Positions 1 through 7,373 of a DNA stretch of 8,719 nucleotides are shown piece by piece. The notes beneath the pieces were generated by a model, which was not told where the DNA came from, searched no databases, and was given only the letters and a program-made list of their open reading frames with translations. Position 1 is the first letter of the stretch. Each line of letters begins with the position of its first letter. Source of the DNA: Maribacter sp. (GTDB taxonomy: Bacteria; Bacteroidota; Bacteroidia; Flavobacteriales; Flavobacteriaceae). The stretch is from contig JABDKZ010000174.1 in assembly GCA_013001935.1 (NCBI GenBank), positions 1 to 8,719 on the forward strand. The letters are read 5' to 3'. A program made the translations under genes and the position numbers.

Positions 1-449
1 ATTCATCGGCAGTCAAAAACCCACAATTGATCAATGATTTAGTAGCTAAATTTGGATCGCAATGCATTGTCGTGGCAATTGATGCCAAGGAAATTGATGG
101 GGAATGGATTGTGCATTTGGTAGGCGGGAAGGTGCCAACAGAACGCAATCTTTTTGAATGGGCCAAGGAGGTTGAAAAACGGGGTGCAGGGGAAATATTA
201 TTTACCTCAATGAACCATGATGGCACTAAAAACGGATTTGCAAATGAGGCGCTTTCTAGATTATCCCTAGAATTGAATATTCCCATCATAGCATCGGGTG
301 GAGCTGGAAATATTCAGCATTTTGTCGATACATTCAAATATGGGAATGCTGATGCGGCCTTGGCAGCAAGTGTTTTTCATTTTAAGGAAATAGAAATAAT
401 TGAATTAAAAGAGGCGTTGAAAAATGAAGGTATCCCCATGCGGATATAA
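1..449 (+). CDS. hisF: Imidazole glycerol phosphate synthase subunit HisF, 3' part (5' end outside window)
   Basis: HisF is the cyclase half of imidazole glycerol phosphate synthase. With the glutaminase HisH it converts PRFAR plus ammonia into imidazole glycerol phosphate and AICAR in the cytoplasm. The frame is already open at base 3 and reads [10 protein letters not shown], matching the conserved segment near residue 105 of the roughly 250-residue (beta/alpha)8 barrel, so about 100 N-terminal residues, including the first catalytic Asp, lie upstream. Visible hallmarks are VVAIDAK (second catalytic Asp), GGK, RGAGEI, the DGTKNG phosphate-binding loop, IIASGGAG (second phosphate-binding loop) and [12 protein letters not shown] near the end. 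In the loop TSMNHDGT the first Asp of the usual DxDGT is Asn; as I recall this occurs in relatives, and the second Asp is kept. The TTG at 27 is an internal Leu codon, not a start. The next gene starts 13 nt downstream, pointing to one operon. Confidence 0.97.
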   Translation, partial: SSAVKNPQLINDLVAKFGSQCIVVAIDAKEIDGEWIVHLVGGKVPTERNLFEWAKEVEKRGAGEILFTSMNHDGTKNGFANEALSRLSLELNIPIIASGGAGNIQHFVDTFKYGNADAALAASVFHFKEIEIIELKEALKNEGIPMRI

Positions 450-462
450 ATAGTTCTAAATA

Positions 463-1170
463 ATGAAAAAAATAGGATTAATAGGTGGCATAACATGGCA
501 GTCCACACAATTGTATTACCAACTTTTGAATGAGGGAGTAGCAAAGGCCCTTGGCGAAAAGCATTCTTGCAAATGTTTGATTGAGTCCGTTGATTTTGCC
601 GATATCTCTGCAAAACAAGAAAAGGGTCAATGGGATTTGCTAAACCAAGAATTCGCTAAAATGGCAATGCAATTAGAAGATGCCGGGGCCGAAGTTCTAT
701 TGATTTGTGCCAATACCATGCATCTTTGTGCCGATGCCATTAAAGAAGAGGTATCAATTCCTTTATTGCATATCGCCGAGGCATGTGGTGAGGAAATAAA
801 GAATAAAGGATGTAAAAAGGTTCTTTTGCTGGGTACTAAGTATACCATGGAACTTGATTTTTATAAAGATATTCTCAAAGAGCAATACGGAATAGAAGTG
901 CTGATTCCATCAAATGAGGATAGGGAATTGGTCCATAAGGTCATTTATTCCGAACTCGCCTTAGGAATCGTTTCAGAACATTCTAAAATAAAATACCTGG
1001 AAATCATCAAGAAATCAGAGTCAGAAGGTGTCGAAGCGGTTATTTTAGGATGTACCGAAATACCTTTGCTCATTCATCAAGGCGACTGTGATATTCCAGT
1101 AATCGATACCACGGCAATTCACGTCGATGCCGCACTGAAATTTGCGATTTCGGCAATAAATCAAGTTTAA
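463..1170 (+). CDS. Aspartate/glutamate racemase family protein
   Basis: A 235-residue member of the Asp/Glu/hydantoin racemase superfamily, very similar in layout to E. coli YgeA-type broad-specificity amino acid racemases. These PLP-independent enzymes invert the alpha carbon with two cysteines acting as acid and base. Both are visible: Cys82 in CANTMH (residues 82-87) and Cys197 in GCTEIPLL (residues 197-204). The N-terminal phosphate/carboxylate loop is IGLIGGITWQST (residues 4-15); LLGTKYTME (residues 122-130) and IDTTAIH (residues 214-220) are further family blocks. Length is normal for the family and there is no signal peptide, so it is cytoplasmic. It lies 13 nt after hisF and 9 nt before hisIE, so it is almost certainly co-transcribed with the his genes, although no step of histidine synthesis needs a racemase. 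The substrate cannot be read from the sequence; Asp, Glu or another amino acid are all possible. Confidence 0.93.
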   Translation: MKKIGLIGGITWQSTQLYYQLLNEGVAKALGEKHSCKCLIESVDFADISAKQEKGQWDLLNQEFAKMAMQLEDAGAEVLLICANTMHLCADAIKEEVSIPLLHIAEACGEEIKNKGCKKVLLLGTKYTMELDFYKDILKEQYGIEVLIPSNEDRELVHKVIYSELALGIVSEHSKIKYLEIIKKSESEGVEAVILGCTEIPLLIHQGDCDIPVIDTTAIHVDAALKFAISAINQV

Positions 1171-1179
1171 GTTAGCATT

Positions 1180-1776
1180 ATGAAAATTGACTTCACAAAA
1201 AACAAAGATGGGCTTGTGCCCGCCATCATACAGGATGCAACAACCAAAAATGTATTGATGTTGGGCTATATGAATGAAGAGGCTTATTCAATAACAATCA
1301 ATACACAGAAAGTTACTTTCTATAGCAGAACAAAACAGCGCCTTTGGACAAAGGGTGAGGAAAGTGGTAATTTTTTGAATCTCGTCAATATAAAAAATGA
1401 TTGTGATAATGATACACTATTGGTCCAAGTAGATCCTAGCGGTCCTACATGCCATAAGGGTAGTGATACGTGCTGGAACGAGGAAAACAAACAACAATTC
1501 GGATTTTTATCCACTTTGGAAGAAATAATAAGGGATCGTAAGGAAAATCAAGACAATTCCAAAAGCTATGTCGCATCACTTTTTAGGAGTGGTATAAACA
1601 AAGTGGCACAGAAAGTTGGGGAAGAAGCTGTGGAAGTCGTCATCGAGGCTAAAGATGAAAATGAGGATTTGTTTCTTAACGAAAGTGCCGATCTTTTATT
1701 CCATTATTTAATCTTGCTCCAAGCCAAGGATTATAAACTTAATGACATCGTCAAGGTTCTAGAACAGCGACATTAA
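1180..1776 (+). CDS. hisIE: Bifunctional phosphoribosyl-AMP cyclohydrolase / phosphoribosyl-ATP pyrophosphatase HisIE
   Basis: A cytoplasmic fusion enzyme for the second and third steps of histidine biosynthesis. The C-terminal HisE domain removes pyrophosphate from PR-ATP, and the N-terminal HisI domain opens the adenine ring of PR-AMP. HisI covers about residues 1-110, with SRTKQRLWTKGEESGN (residues 49-64), the metal-binding DCD at 74-76, and the zinc ligands Cys91 (in GPTCH) and Cys98 (in DTCW). HisE covers about residues 111-198, with SYVASLFRSGINKVAQKVGEEAVE (129-152) giving the Mg-binding Glu148, Glu149 and Glu152, and NESADLLFH (167-175) giving Glu168 and Asp171. The length of 198 residues is normal for the fused form. 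All recognised catalytic positions are present. It is the last gene of the his operon here; a convergent gene ends 12 nt beyond its stop, and I see no convincing terminator hairpin in that gap. Confidence 0.97.
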   Translation: MKIDFTKNKDGLVPAIIQDATTKNVLMLGYMNEEAYSITINTQKVTFYSRTKQRLWTKGEESGNFLNLVNIKNDCDNDTLLVQVDPSGPTCHKGSDTCWNEENKQQFGFLSTLEEIIRDRKENQDNSKSYVASLFRSGINKVAQKVGEEAVEVVIEAKDENEDLFLNESADLLFHYLILLQAKDYKLNDIVKVLEQRH

Positions 1777-1788
1777 TTTATAGCGGGT

Positions 1789-2196
1789 TTATTGGTTCTG
1801 CGTCCCTAGAGCTTCATCTTGTTGTACCCTGGTCGATGTCCACAAGTCTAACATAGTGATTAACTCCTGCGTATTTAAATATACCTTTTTACTATAGTAG
1901 CGCCCTCTATCCCAATCTACCGGATCAGCAGCTTTCTCAGCGTCATTAGTAATGTCCTCGATAAATTCTATTGCATCTGTACAATCACAATATTTCATTC
2001 CATCTGCAATTTTTTTGTATGATTCTAAAGTCTTGCCGGAATAATAAAGTTGATGATCAAAATTATTTGATTTTAATGCCTTTTTTGAATGCGACAGAGC
2101 ATAGGTAGCCCTATTGTAAACAACAGAACAATCGTTCTCATTGGTGTTGGTTAGAAATGATAGTACAGAAACGAAGATTATTAATAATTTGTTCAT
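1789..2196 (-). CDS. Small exported protein of unknown function with an internal helical repeat
   Basis: I do not recognise this family. The ATG at 2196 gives 135 residues opening with a signal peptide (MNKLLIIFVSVLSFLTNT), so the product is probably periplasmic or otherwise exported; a GTG at 2229 would add 11 residues in front of that signal and is less likely. The mature part is short, predicted mostly helical and polar, with three cysteines (Cys23, and Cys70 and Cys72 in a CDC motif). Two segments look related: FDHQLYYSGKTLESYKKI (about residues 46-63) and WDRGRYYSKKVYLNTQELI (about 95-113), both with an aromatic-Asp-basic start and YYSxK, suggesting duplicated helical hairpins. There is no lipobox. 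It is convergent with hisIE and separated by 172 nt or more from the next gene, so it is probably a single-gene transcript. Reality as a gene is supported by the clean signal peptide and the lack of an alternative frame. Confidence 0.8.
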   Translation of the reverse strand: MNKLLIIFVSVLSFLTNTNENDCSVVYNRATYALSHSKKALKSNNFDHQLYYSGKTLESYKKIADGMKYCDCTDAIEFIEDITNDAEKAADPVDWDRGRYYSKKVYLNTQELITMLDLWTSTRVQQDEALGTQNQ

Positions 2197-2401
2197 AATA
2201 AATTTGGATTTAAGACTTGCTCTAAGCACAACGGGTTAAACTTTTTTATAGTCTTTTGTAATAGCTAAAAAGGTAAACTAATCGATGTATGGTTAATCAT
2301 TGATGAAAATGGACTTATGGAAAATCCCTTCTCAAAGGGTATTATCGTTAAGTTTTTCTAAAAACAAATACCCATCGTTTTAAATAGCTTATTTTTATCC
2401 T
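2197..2401. other. Divergent intergenic region upstream of the small exported protein and the VWA gene
   Basis: About 205 very AT-rich bases between two divergent genes, so promoters for both should lie here. The best Bacteroidota-like -7 candidate (consensus TAnnTTTG) on the plus strand is TAAGTTTT at 2349-2356, matching five of six fixed bases, but no good -33 TTTG sits at the right distance, so I do not call it a promoter. A 5-bp hairpin, CCCTT (2326-2330) / AAGGG (2335-2339) with a CTCA loop, lies in the leader of the VWA gene. It is short and could be chance. No small gene or RNA is evident. Confidence 0.5.
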
Positions 2402-3547
2402 ATGGCTATGAATTTAAGAAAGGGGTTTCGCTTTTCTACCTATGCGGCACCCGAACAATCTCCTTTTGATAAGCTTTTTGAGATTTTCCAAGAGCTCATT
2501 ACCCATACATCTGGTGATGTGGATGAGGCTTTGGATTGGCTACGCGAATTGGATAGGGAATATGAGCTGACCGATGATAATTACACTATAGATGATTTTA
2601 TTGAAGATTTGAAGGCTAAAGGATTTTTAAAGGAAGAATTTGAAGAAGGAGGTGGTGATGGTGATGGTGAAAAAGAGGGCGGAAATTTATCAATTACTGC
2701 TAAAATGGAACGTATTATTAGACAAAGGGCTTTAGATCAGATATTTGGTAAATTAAAACGGAGTGGGGCAGGCAATCATAGAACGAACAAAGCTGGTCAA
2801 GGCGATGAGCATACCGGGGATTTTCGAGAATATCGCTACGGGGACGGATTGGAAAACATTTCAATGACTGAGAGTTTAAAGAATGCCCAAATCAACAATG
2901 GAGTTGGGGATTTCTCATTAACGGAAGATGACCTTGTTGTGGAGGATACCCATTTTAAGGCGCAGATGAGCACCGTATTGATGATTGATATTAGTCACAG
3001 CATGATTCTATATGGCGAAGACCGCATTACTCCTGCTAAGAAAGTGGCGATGGCTCTTGCTGAATTAATAACAACGAGATACCCCAAAGACACATTGGAT
3101 ATCTTGGTTTTTGGAAATGATGCTTGGCCAATTCCGATCAAAGAGCTTCCATATTTAAAAGTTGGGCCTTACCATACCAATACGGTAGCCGGGTTACAAC
3201 TGGCAATGGATATGCTACGTAGAAAACGCAATACCAATAAACAGATTTTTATGATAACCGATGGGAAGCCGAGTTGCTTGCGTTTACCTGATGGCACCTA
3301 TTACAAGAATAGTGTTGGTCTGGATGACTATATAGTTGAAAAATGCTACAATATGGCCAGTCAGGCACGAAAGTTACATATACCCATCACTACCTTCATG
3401 ATTGCCCAAGACCCTTACCTAAAGCAATTTATTAGGTATTTTACCGAGGCTAATAAAGGGAAGGCTTTCTTTACGGGGTTAACAGGTTTGGGTGAAATGA
3501 TCTTTGAGGATTATGAGGCAAACCGTAGAAAAAGATTAAAAGGATAA
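2402..3547 (+). CDS. VWA domain protein, partner of a MoxR/magnesium-chelatase-like AAA+ ATPase
   Basis: A 381-residue cytoplasmic protein without signal peptide or membrane segment. The N-terminal part (about 1-80) is acidic and helical. It is followed by a Gly/Asp/Glu linker (about 77-94, with GGGDGDGEKEGG) and a basic segment (101-130). The von Willebrand factor A domain covers about 188-365. Its metal-ion-dependent adhesion site is complete: D196-I-S198-H-S200, a Thr in HTNTVAGLQLA (Thr259 or Thr261), and Asp287 in MITDGKPS. This architecture is that of the ChlD-like halves of MoxR/VWA systems, where the VWA protein carries or recruits the substrate and the ATPase remodels it. The ATPase gene follows 42 nt downstream on the same strand, so they are very likely one operon. 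ATGs at 2402 and 2408 are both possible starts. The substrate is unknown; generic annotations as a chelatase subunit would not imply bacteriochlorophyll or cobalamin synthesis, since no such genes are nearby. Confidence 0.9.
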   Translation: MAMNLRKGFRFSTYAAPEQSPFDKLFEIFQELITHTSGDVDEALDWLRELDREYELTDDNYTIDDFIEDLKAKGFLKEEFEEGGGDGDGEKEGGNLSITAKMERIIRQRALDQIFGKLKRSGAGNHRTNKAGQGDEHTGDFREYRYGDGLENISMTESLKNAQINNGVGDFSLTEDDLVVEDTHFKAQMSTVLMIDISHSMILYGEDRITPAKKVAMALAELITTRYPKDTLDILVFGNDAWPIPIKELPYLKVGPYHTNTVAGLQLAMDMLRRKRNTNKQIFMITDGKPSCLRLPDGTYYKNSVGLDDYIVEKCYNMASQARKLHIPITTFMIAQDPYLKQFIRYFTEANKGKAFFTGLTGLGEMIFEDYEANRRKRLKG

Positions 3548-3589
3548 AAAAATCAGCATTAAAGCTTAAGTGAAAATATTGATATAAGA

Positions 3590-5053
3590 ATGAATTACAA
3601 AGAAATTAAGACCCTGTCAGACTTAAAAAAGTCAGGTTATGAAAGTAAGGGTATAAAAGATGAACTTCGAAATAACCTCAGGGAGAAATTAAAAAAAGGG
3701 GAGGAATCCTTTTTAGGCGTTTGGGGCTATGAGAATTCGGTAATCCCAGAATTGGAAAGGGCCATTCTCTCCAGACATAACATTAATTTGTTGGGACTCC
3801 GAGGTCAAGCTAAAACAAGATTGGCCAGATTAATGGTTAATCTGCTGGATGAATGGATACCCGTAGTTGAAGGTTCAGAAATAAACGATGACCCATTCAA
3901 TCCCATATCACGTTATGCCAAAGAATTAATTAATACTCATGGGGATAAAACACCTATTTCTTGGCTTCATAGAAATGATAGGTTTTATGAAAAATTGGCG
4001 ACACCAGATGTAACTGTGGCTGATTTAATTGGTGATGTAGATCCTATAAAAGCTGCAAACCTAAAACTTTCTTATGCAGACGACCGGGTAATTCATTTTG
4101 GAATGATCCCCAGGGCTAATCGATGTATTTTCGTAATTAATGAGTTGCCCGACCTACAATCCCGAATCCAAGTTTCTCTCTTTAATATATTAGAGGAGGG
4201 TGATATTCAAATTAGAGGGTTCAAACTTAGGTTGCCCTTGGATTTGCAATTCGTGTTTACAGCTAATCCAGAAGATTACACCAATCGAGGAAGTATCGTT
4301 ACCCCATTGAAAGACAGAATTGGGTCTCAGATATTAACGCATTACCCAGATGATATTGCTACCGCCCGAAAAATTACGGCCCAAGAATCTAACTTGGATA
4401 CTCGCCAATCAGATGCCGTTTATGTACCTGAAATTGCCAAAGACCTGCTAGAGCAAATAAGTTTCGAAGCGCGAAATAGCGAGTATATTGATAGTAAAAG
4501 TGGTGTGAGCGCTCGCACAAGTATTACCGCATTTGAAAATCTTTTAAGCACGGCTGAACGTAGAACACTGACTTCTGGTGCCGATAAAACTACGGTAAGA
4601 TTAAGTGATTTTTTAGGTGTTATTCCTGCTATTACCGGAAAAATAGAATTGGTTTATGAAGGTGAGCAAGAGGGCGCTGATGCAGTGGCAGCTATCTTAA
4701 TAGATGAAGCAGTAAAAACTATGTTCCCGAATCTCTTCCCCAAAATCGAGAAATTAGAACGTAAAGATGCCGAGAGTCCTTATGACCAACTAATTAACTG
4801 GTTTTTTGAAGGAGACGGTTTTGAACTTCTTGATGATTATACAGATGCTGAGTATAAAAGGGCCTTGGACGATGTCCCTCCTTTAAACCAATTAATCAGA
4901 GCGTATCATCCAGAAGTTTTAAAAACAGATAGTTATTTCTTAAAGGAATTGCTTTTATGGGGTTTGGTAGCCCATAAAAAACTAAGTAAGCACAGATTCT
5001 CTGAGGGCATACAATTTAAGGATCTCTACGGTAGTTTTATTAGCGGATTGTAG
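3590..5053 (+). CDS. MoxR/ChlI-like AAA+ ATPase with Asn-Glu Walker B
   Basis: A 487-residue cytoplasmic AAA+ ATPase of the MoxR/magnesium-chelatase ChlI clade. Walker A is GLRGQAKT (residues 69-76, Lys75-Thr76). A long insert follows before Walker B, which reads IFVINELPDL (180-189), with Asn184-Glu185 in place of Asp-Glu. Then come VSLFNILEEGDIQIRG (195-210), typical of the helix-2 insert region of this clade, sensor 1 in FTANPEDYTNRG (Asn226), a probable arginine finger in TPLKDRIG (Arg243), and a sensor 2 Arg in GVSART (Arg309). The C-terminal 150 residues are helical and not recognised; the motif FFEGDGFELLDD (405-416) stands out. I recall relatives with the same INELPDL sequence, so the Asn is probably a family trait, not damage. 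The VWA gene lies 42 nt upstream; the two products should form an ATPase-adaptor complex. A hairpin terminator follows 25 nt after the stop. Confidence 0.92.
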   Translation: MNYKEIKTLSDLKKSGYESKGIKDELRNNLREKLKKGEESFLGVWGYENSVIPELERAILSRHNINLLGLRGQAKTRLARLMVNLLDEWIPVVEGSEINDDPFNPISRYAKELINTHGDKTPISWLHRNDRFYEKLATPDVTVADLIGDVDPIKAANLKLSYADDRVIHFGMIPRANRCIFVINELPDLQSRIQVSLFNILEEGDIQIRGFKLRLPLDLQFVFTANPEDYTNRGSIVTPLKDRIGSQILTHYPDDIATARKITAQESNLDTRQSDAVYVPEIAKDLLEQISFEARNSEYIDSKSGVSARTSITAFENLLSTAERRTLTSGADKTTVRLSDFLGVIPAITGKIELVYEGEQEGADAVAAILIDEAVKTMFPNLFPKIEKLERKDAESPYDQLINWFFEGDGFELLDDYTDAEYKRALDDVPPLNQLIRAYHPEVLKTDSYFLKELLLWGLVAHKKLSKHRFSEGIQFKDLYGSFISGL

Positions 5054-5077
5054 ACTAGACAATTATCAATAAATAGA

Positions 5078-5117
5078 AAAACCCTGACAACGCGATGAAT
5101 ATCGAGAGCAGGGTTTT
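5078..5117. terminator. Probable bidirectional intrinsic terminator
   Basis: An inverted repeat lies between the convergent AAA+ ATPase and histidine kinase genes: AAAACCCTG (5078-5086) pairs perfectly with CAGGGTTTT (5109-5117), and a small inner stem CGAT (5093-5096) / ATCG (5101-5104) caps it with a four-base loop. On the plus strand the stem ends in TTTT followed by CCCTTT; on the minus strand it ends in TTTTT followed by CTATTTATT. The hairpin can therefore end both transcripts, with the better U-rich tail on the minus strand. Confidence 0.8.
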
Positions 5118-5140
5118 CCCTTTCATAGCAATTTTGCAGA

Positions 5141-6634
5141 CTATAACTGGTGTGCTGGTAAATTAAAAATAAAGGAACTTCCTTCTTTGGGCTTGCTAAG
5201 GACTGTTATAGTGGTATCGTGCAAGTCCATTATTTTTTTTACGATGGCCAACCCTAAACCATAACCTTGCTTTTTGGTACTTTTGTTCACTTGCTTATAA
5301 CGGTCGAAAATAAAAGGTTGTTCATTTAACGGTATTCCTGTTCCAGTATCGGTGATAGTGATCTCTATTTGATTGTTAATATGATTCAACGAAAGTTTTA
5401 CTTCACCTTTGGGTTCAGTATATTTTATGGCATTTTCTATTAAATTCTGTAAAGCCCTTTCAACAAGGCTCACGTCCGCATAAACCATGCAATTTTCTTT
5501 TGGATTGCTTAATTGTAAATCAATTTGCTTGCGTTCGGCCAATACCTTGAATTTGGCTATAAGATCATGTGAAAGTTCAGTAATTGAAAAAGGCTCTTTC
5601 ACTGGTGTTACCTGTTCTGCTTCAAGTTTGGAATATTCAAATAATTGATTGATCAGTTTCGATAGTTTATCTACATTTTCATGCGTAATTTGAAGATATT
5701 CCTGTTTCTCAGTTTCGGATAGTGTTTCCTTTTTCATTTGTAAGGTCTCTATATAACCTTTTAAAATGGCTAAAGGAGTTCTTAGATCATGGGATACATT
5801 TGCAATAAGTTCTCTTCGTAGCAGATCTACCGATTTCATCTTATCCATATTATCAACAATAGTATCTGCCATTTCGTTAAAGGAATTTGCAAAAACTTCT
5901 ATATCAGAATCTTTGGGGTTCTTAATCCTGGCCCCTAAATCCCCTTCTTGAAATCTACGCACGGTTCCTGTTATTAGACGTAGGTTCTTCGTCAGGAACC
6001 AAATACTTAATAAGCCTATTATTCCGGCAAAAAGCATTGATAAAAGGGTTGCGCCTATTCCTAATTTGGAATAATAACTACCAATCAAAGTATCACTAAC
6101 TTCCTGTAATTCCTGACCGGCTAAAATGATATAAATGAAACCTTCTCTGCCATCAACTTCGAACGGGGCAGCGGAAAATATCTTTTGTTTTGCTGGGTTT
6201 CGTGGATCATCGCCTACTATATATTCTTCTCCTTCCGTCGCGATAAAAGTATGGATTGGACCAAGCGACACCTTTTTTGCTTCAGAATCAGCACTATGAT
6301 CTAAAACAACGGAATATAGAATCTCTCCACTATTATCCAAAAGATATACTTCTATACTGCGATTTACGGCCATCATATCATGCATTAAATCCCCGAATAA
6401 AGGTTTATTGACACTTCCGTCTTCTAGAAAAGGGGATGCATTTTGAAACTTCTCTTCAATTAAATGATTCGCAATATTCGCATTGATTTTTTGGGATGTT
6501 GCCTGATTATATTTATTTACGTAATAACCAGTTACGAAAATGTATGAAGCGCCCATCAATATAATTAAGAGGATGAAGGCTACCCATAATTTTTTAACCA
6601 ATTTCGGGGTTAATGTTTTTTCCACATTTCTCAT
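5141..6634 (-). CDS. Membrane sensor histidine kinase with HAMP domain
   Basis: A 497-residue sensor kinase that should phosphorylate the response regulator encoded just upstream. Transmembrane helix 1 is about residues 16-37 and helix 2 about 190-215, enclosing a periplasmic sensor domain of about 150 residues of PAS/Cache-like look (VYLLDNSGEILYS at 96-108); its ligand cannot be read. HAMP covers about 215-267. The dimerisation/phosphoacceptor domain has His282 in SHDLRTPL (281-288). The ATPase domain shows the N box (LIENAIKY, 398-405), G1 (DTGTGIP, 429-435), F box (FIFDRYKQ, 441-448) and G2 (GYGLGLAI, 457-464), so it looks fully active. The start ATG at 6634 overlaps the regulator's stop codon by four bases (ATGA), which implies translational coupling. 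Expected in the inner membrane. It resembles generic BaeS/PhoR-type kinases, but no specific gene name is justified. Confidence 0.95.
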   Translation of the reverse strand: MRNVEKTLTPKLVKKLWVAFILLIILMGASYIFVTGYYVNKYNQATSQKINANIANHLIEEKFQNASPFLEDGSVNKPLFGDLMHDMMAVNRSIEVYLLDNSGEILYSVVLDHSADSEAKKVSLGPIHTFIATEGEEYIVGDDPRNPAKQKIFSAAPFEVDGREGFIYIILAGQELQEVSDTLIGSYYSKLGIGATLLSMLFAGIIGLLSIWFLTKNLRLITGTVRRFQEGDLGARIKNPKDSDIEVFANSFNEMADTIVDNMDKMKSVDLLRRELIANVSHDLRTPLAILKGYIETLQMKKETLSETEKQEYLQITHENVDKLSKLINQLFEYSKLEAEQVTPVKEPFSITELSHDLIAKFKVLAERKQIDLQLSNPKENCMVYADVSLVERALQNLIENAIKYTEPKGEVKLSLNHINNQIEITITDTGTGIPLNEQPFIFDRYKQVNKSTKKQGYGLGLAIVKKIMDLHDTTITVLSKPKEGSSFIFNLPAHQL

Positions 6635-7326
6635 ACAACAATATCTTCATTAAACTTATAACCAACACCCCATGTGGTAAGTATAAATATTGGATTGGCC
6701 ATATCAGATTCAATTTTCGCCCGAAGTCTATTAATATGTGAATTTACCGTATGTTCGTAGCCTTCGAAATTATAGCCCCAAATCATATTCAACAATTCAG
6801 TTCTTGTATAATTTCTGCCTGGGTTTGAGGCCATTAGCGCTAATAGTTCGAATTCCTTAGGAGATAATTCAATCTTATGGTCTTTTAACAGGACTTTTCT
6901 TTTTTCAATATCAATATGTAAACCCTCAGCCATTATTGAAGTGGCATTTTGTTGTTTTTCTTGGATATTCGTCCTACGCATTACGGCTTTGATCCTAGCC
7001 AATAATTCTCGAATGCTGAAGGGTTTGGTGATATAATCATCAGCACCTATTTCCAATCCAAGCACTCTATCTATTTCTTCCGATTTGGCCGTAAGCATAA
7101 TGATAGGAGTATTCTTTTTATTGCGGAGTTTTTTACAAATTTCAATTCCATCCATAGTAGGCAGTGTTAAATCTAATATAATAAGATCATAATCATTTTC
7201 TATGGCCATATGCAATCCAAGTTCACCATCCATAGCTTTGGAAGTTGTATAAATAAGGTCTGTAAGATGTATTTCCAAAAGCTTTATGATTTCTGGGTCA
7301 TCTTCTATAATAAGGATGTTTTTCAT
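6631..7326 (-). CDS. OmpR/PhoB-family response regulator
   Basis: A 231-residue DNA-binding response regulator, first gene of the two-gene operon with the sensor kinase. The receiver domain (1-118) has the acidic pair Asp9-Asp10, phosphoacceptor Asp52 (in LDLTLPTMDG), Thr79 (in MLTAK) and Lys101 (in ITKPF). The C-terminal winged-helix domain (about 130-227) shows LSPKEFELLALMASNPG (154-170), the recognition-helix region EHTVNSHINRLRAKIE (191-206) and the wing TTWGVGYKF (217-225). Length and residues are standard, so it is expected to be functional. It is transcribed divergently from the lipoprotein gene across 234 bp; a tandem TGTGAT repeat lies 31-47 bp upstream of its start, a possible autoregulation site. 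Its targets are unknown; the neighbouring lipoprotein is the nearest candidate. Confidence 0.96.
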   Translation of the reverse strand: MKNILIIEDDPEIIKLLEIHLTDLIYTTSKAMDGELGLHMAIENDYDLIILDLTLPTMDGIEICKKLRNKKNTPIIMLTAKSEEIDRVLGLEIGADDYITKPFSIRELLARIKAVMRRTNIQEKQQNATSIMAEGLHIDIEKRKVLLKDHKIELSPKEFELLALMASNPGRNYTRTELLNMIWGYNFEGYEHTVNSHINRLRAKIESDMANPIFILTTWGVGYKFNEDIVV

Positions 7327-7356
7327 AATAGTCTACTGCGAATGAAGTTAAAAGAT

Positions 7357-7373
7357 ATCACATAACGATCACA
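7357..7373 (-). promoter_or_regulatory. Tandem TGTGAT repeat upstream of the response regulator (possible operator)
   Basis: Read on the minus strand, TGTGAT occurs at 7373-7368 and again at 7362-7357, start to start 11 bp. OmpR-family dimers bind head-to-tail to half-sites one helical turn apart, so the spacing fits. A CATATTTG (minus strand, 7388-7381) resembles the Bacteroidota -7 element TAnnTTTG with one mismatch and would put the repeats just after the transcription start. A further ATCACA lies at 7458-7463 on the plus strand, outside the phase. The motif is short, and chance is a real possibility. Confidence 0.3.

Noticed and set aside
195..245. Possible loss of a catalytic Asp in HisF (TSMNHDGT in place of TSxDxDGT)
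   Set aside because: The catalytic Asp of this part of the barrel is in VVAIDAK and is present; the Asn replaces a neighbouring, less critical position, and the DGT Asp is kept.
377..848. Two minus-strand open frames (377-613 and 627-848) opposite hisF and the racemase
   Set aside because: They lie antisense to well-recognised genes, have no recognisable domains and unnatural composition for this genome.
1320..1514. Minus-strand open frame inside hisIE
   Set aside because: Shadow of the HisI coding sequence; no start context or homology seen.
2197..2229. Upstream GTG start for the small exported protein
   Set aside because: It would put 11 extra residues in front of a clean signal peptide; the ATG at 2196 is better.
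2326..2339. CCCTT/AAGGG hairpin as a terminator or riboswitch element
   Set aside because: Only five base pairs, no adjacent T-run on the plus strand, and no recognisable riboswitch core.
2402..5053. Magnesium or cobalt chelatase for chlorophyll or cobalamin synthesis
   Set aside because: The similarity is at the level of the AAA+/VWA architecture only; the large chelatase subunit and all pathway genes are absent from the window.
5766..5951. Plus-strand open frame inside the histidine kinase
   Set aside because: Antisense to the phosphoacceptor and HAMP region of an intact kinase.
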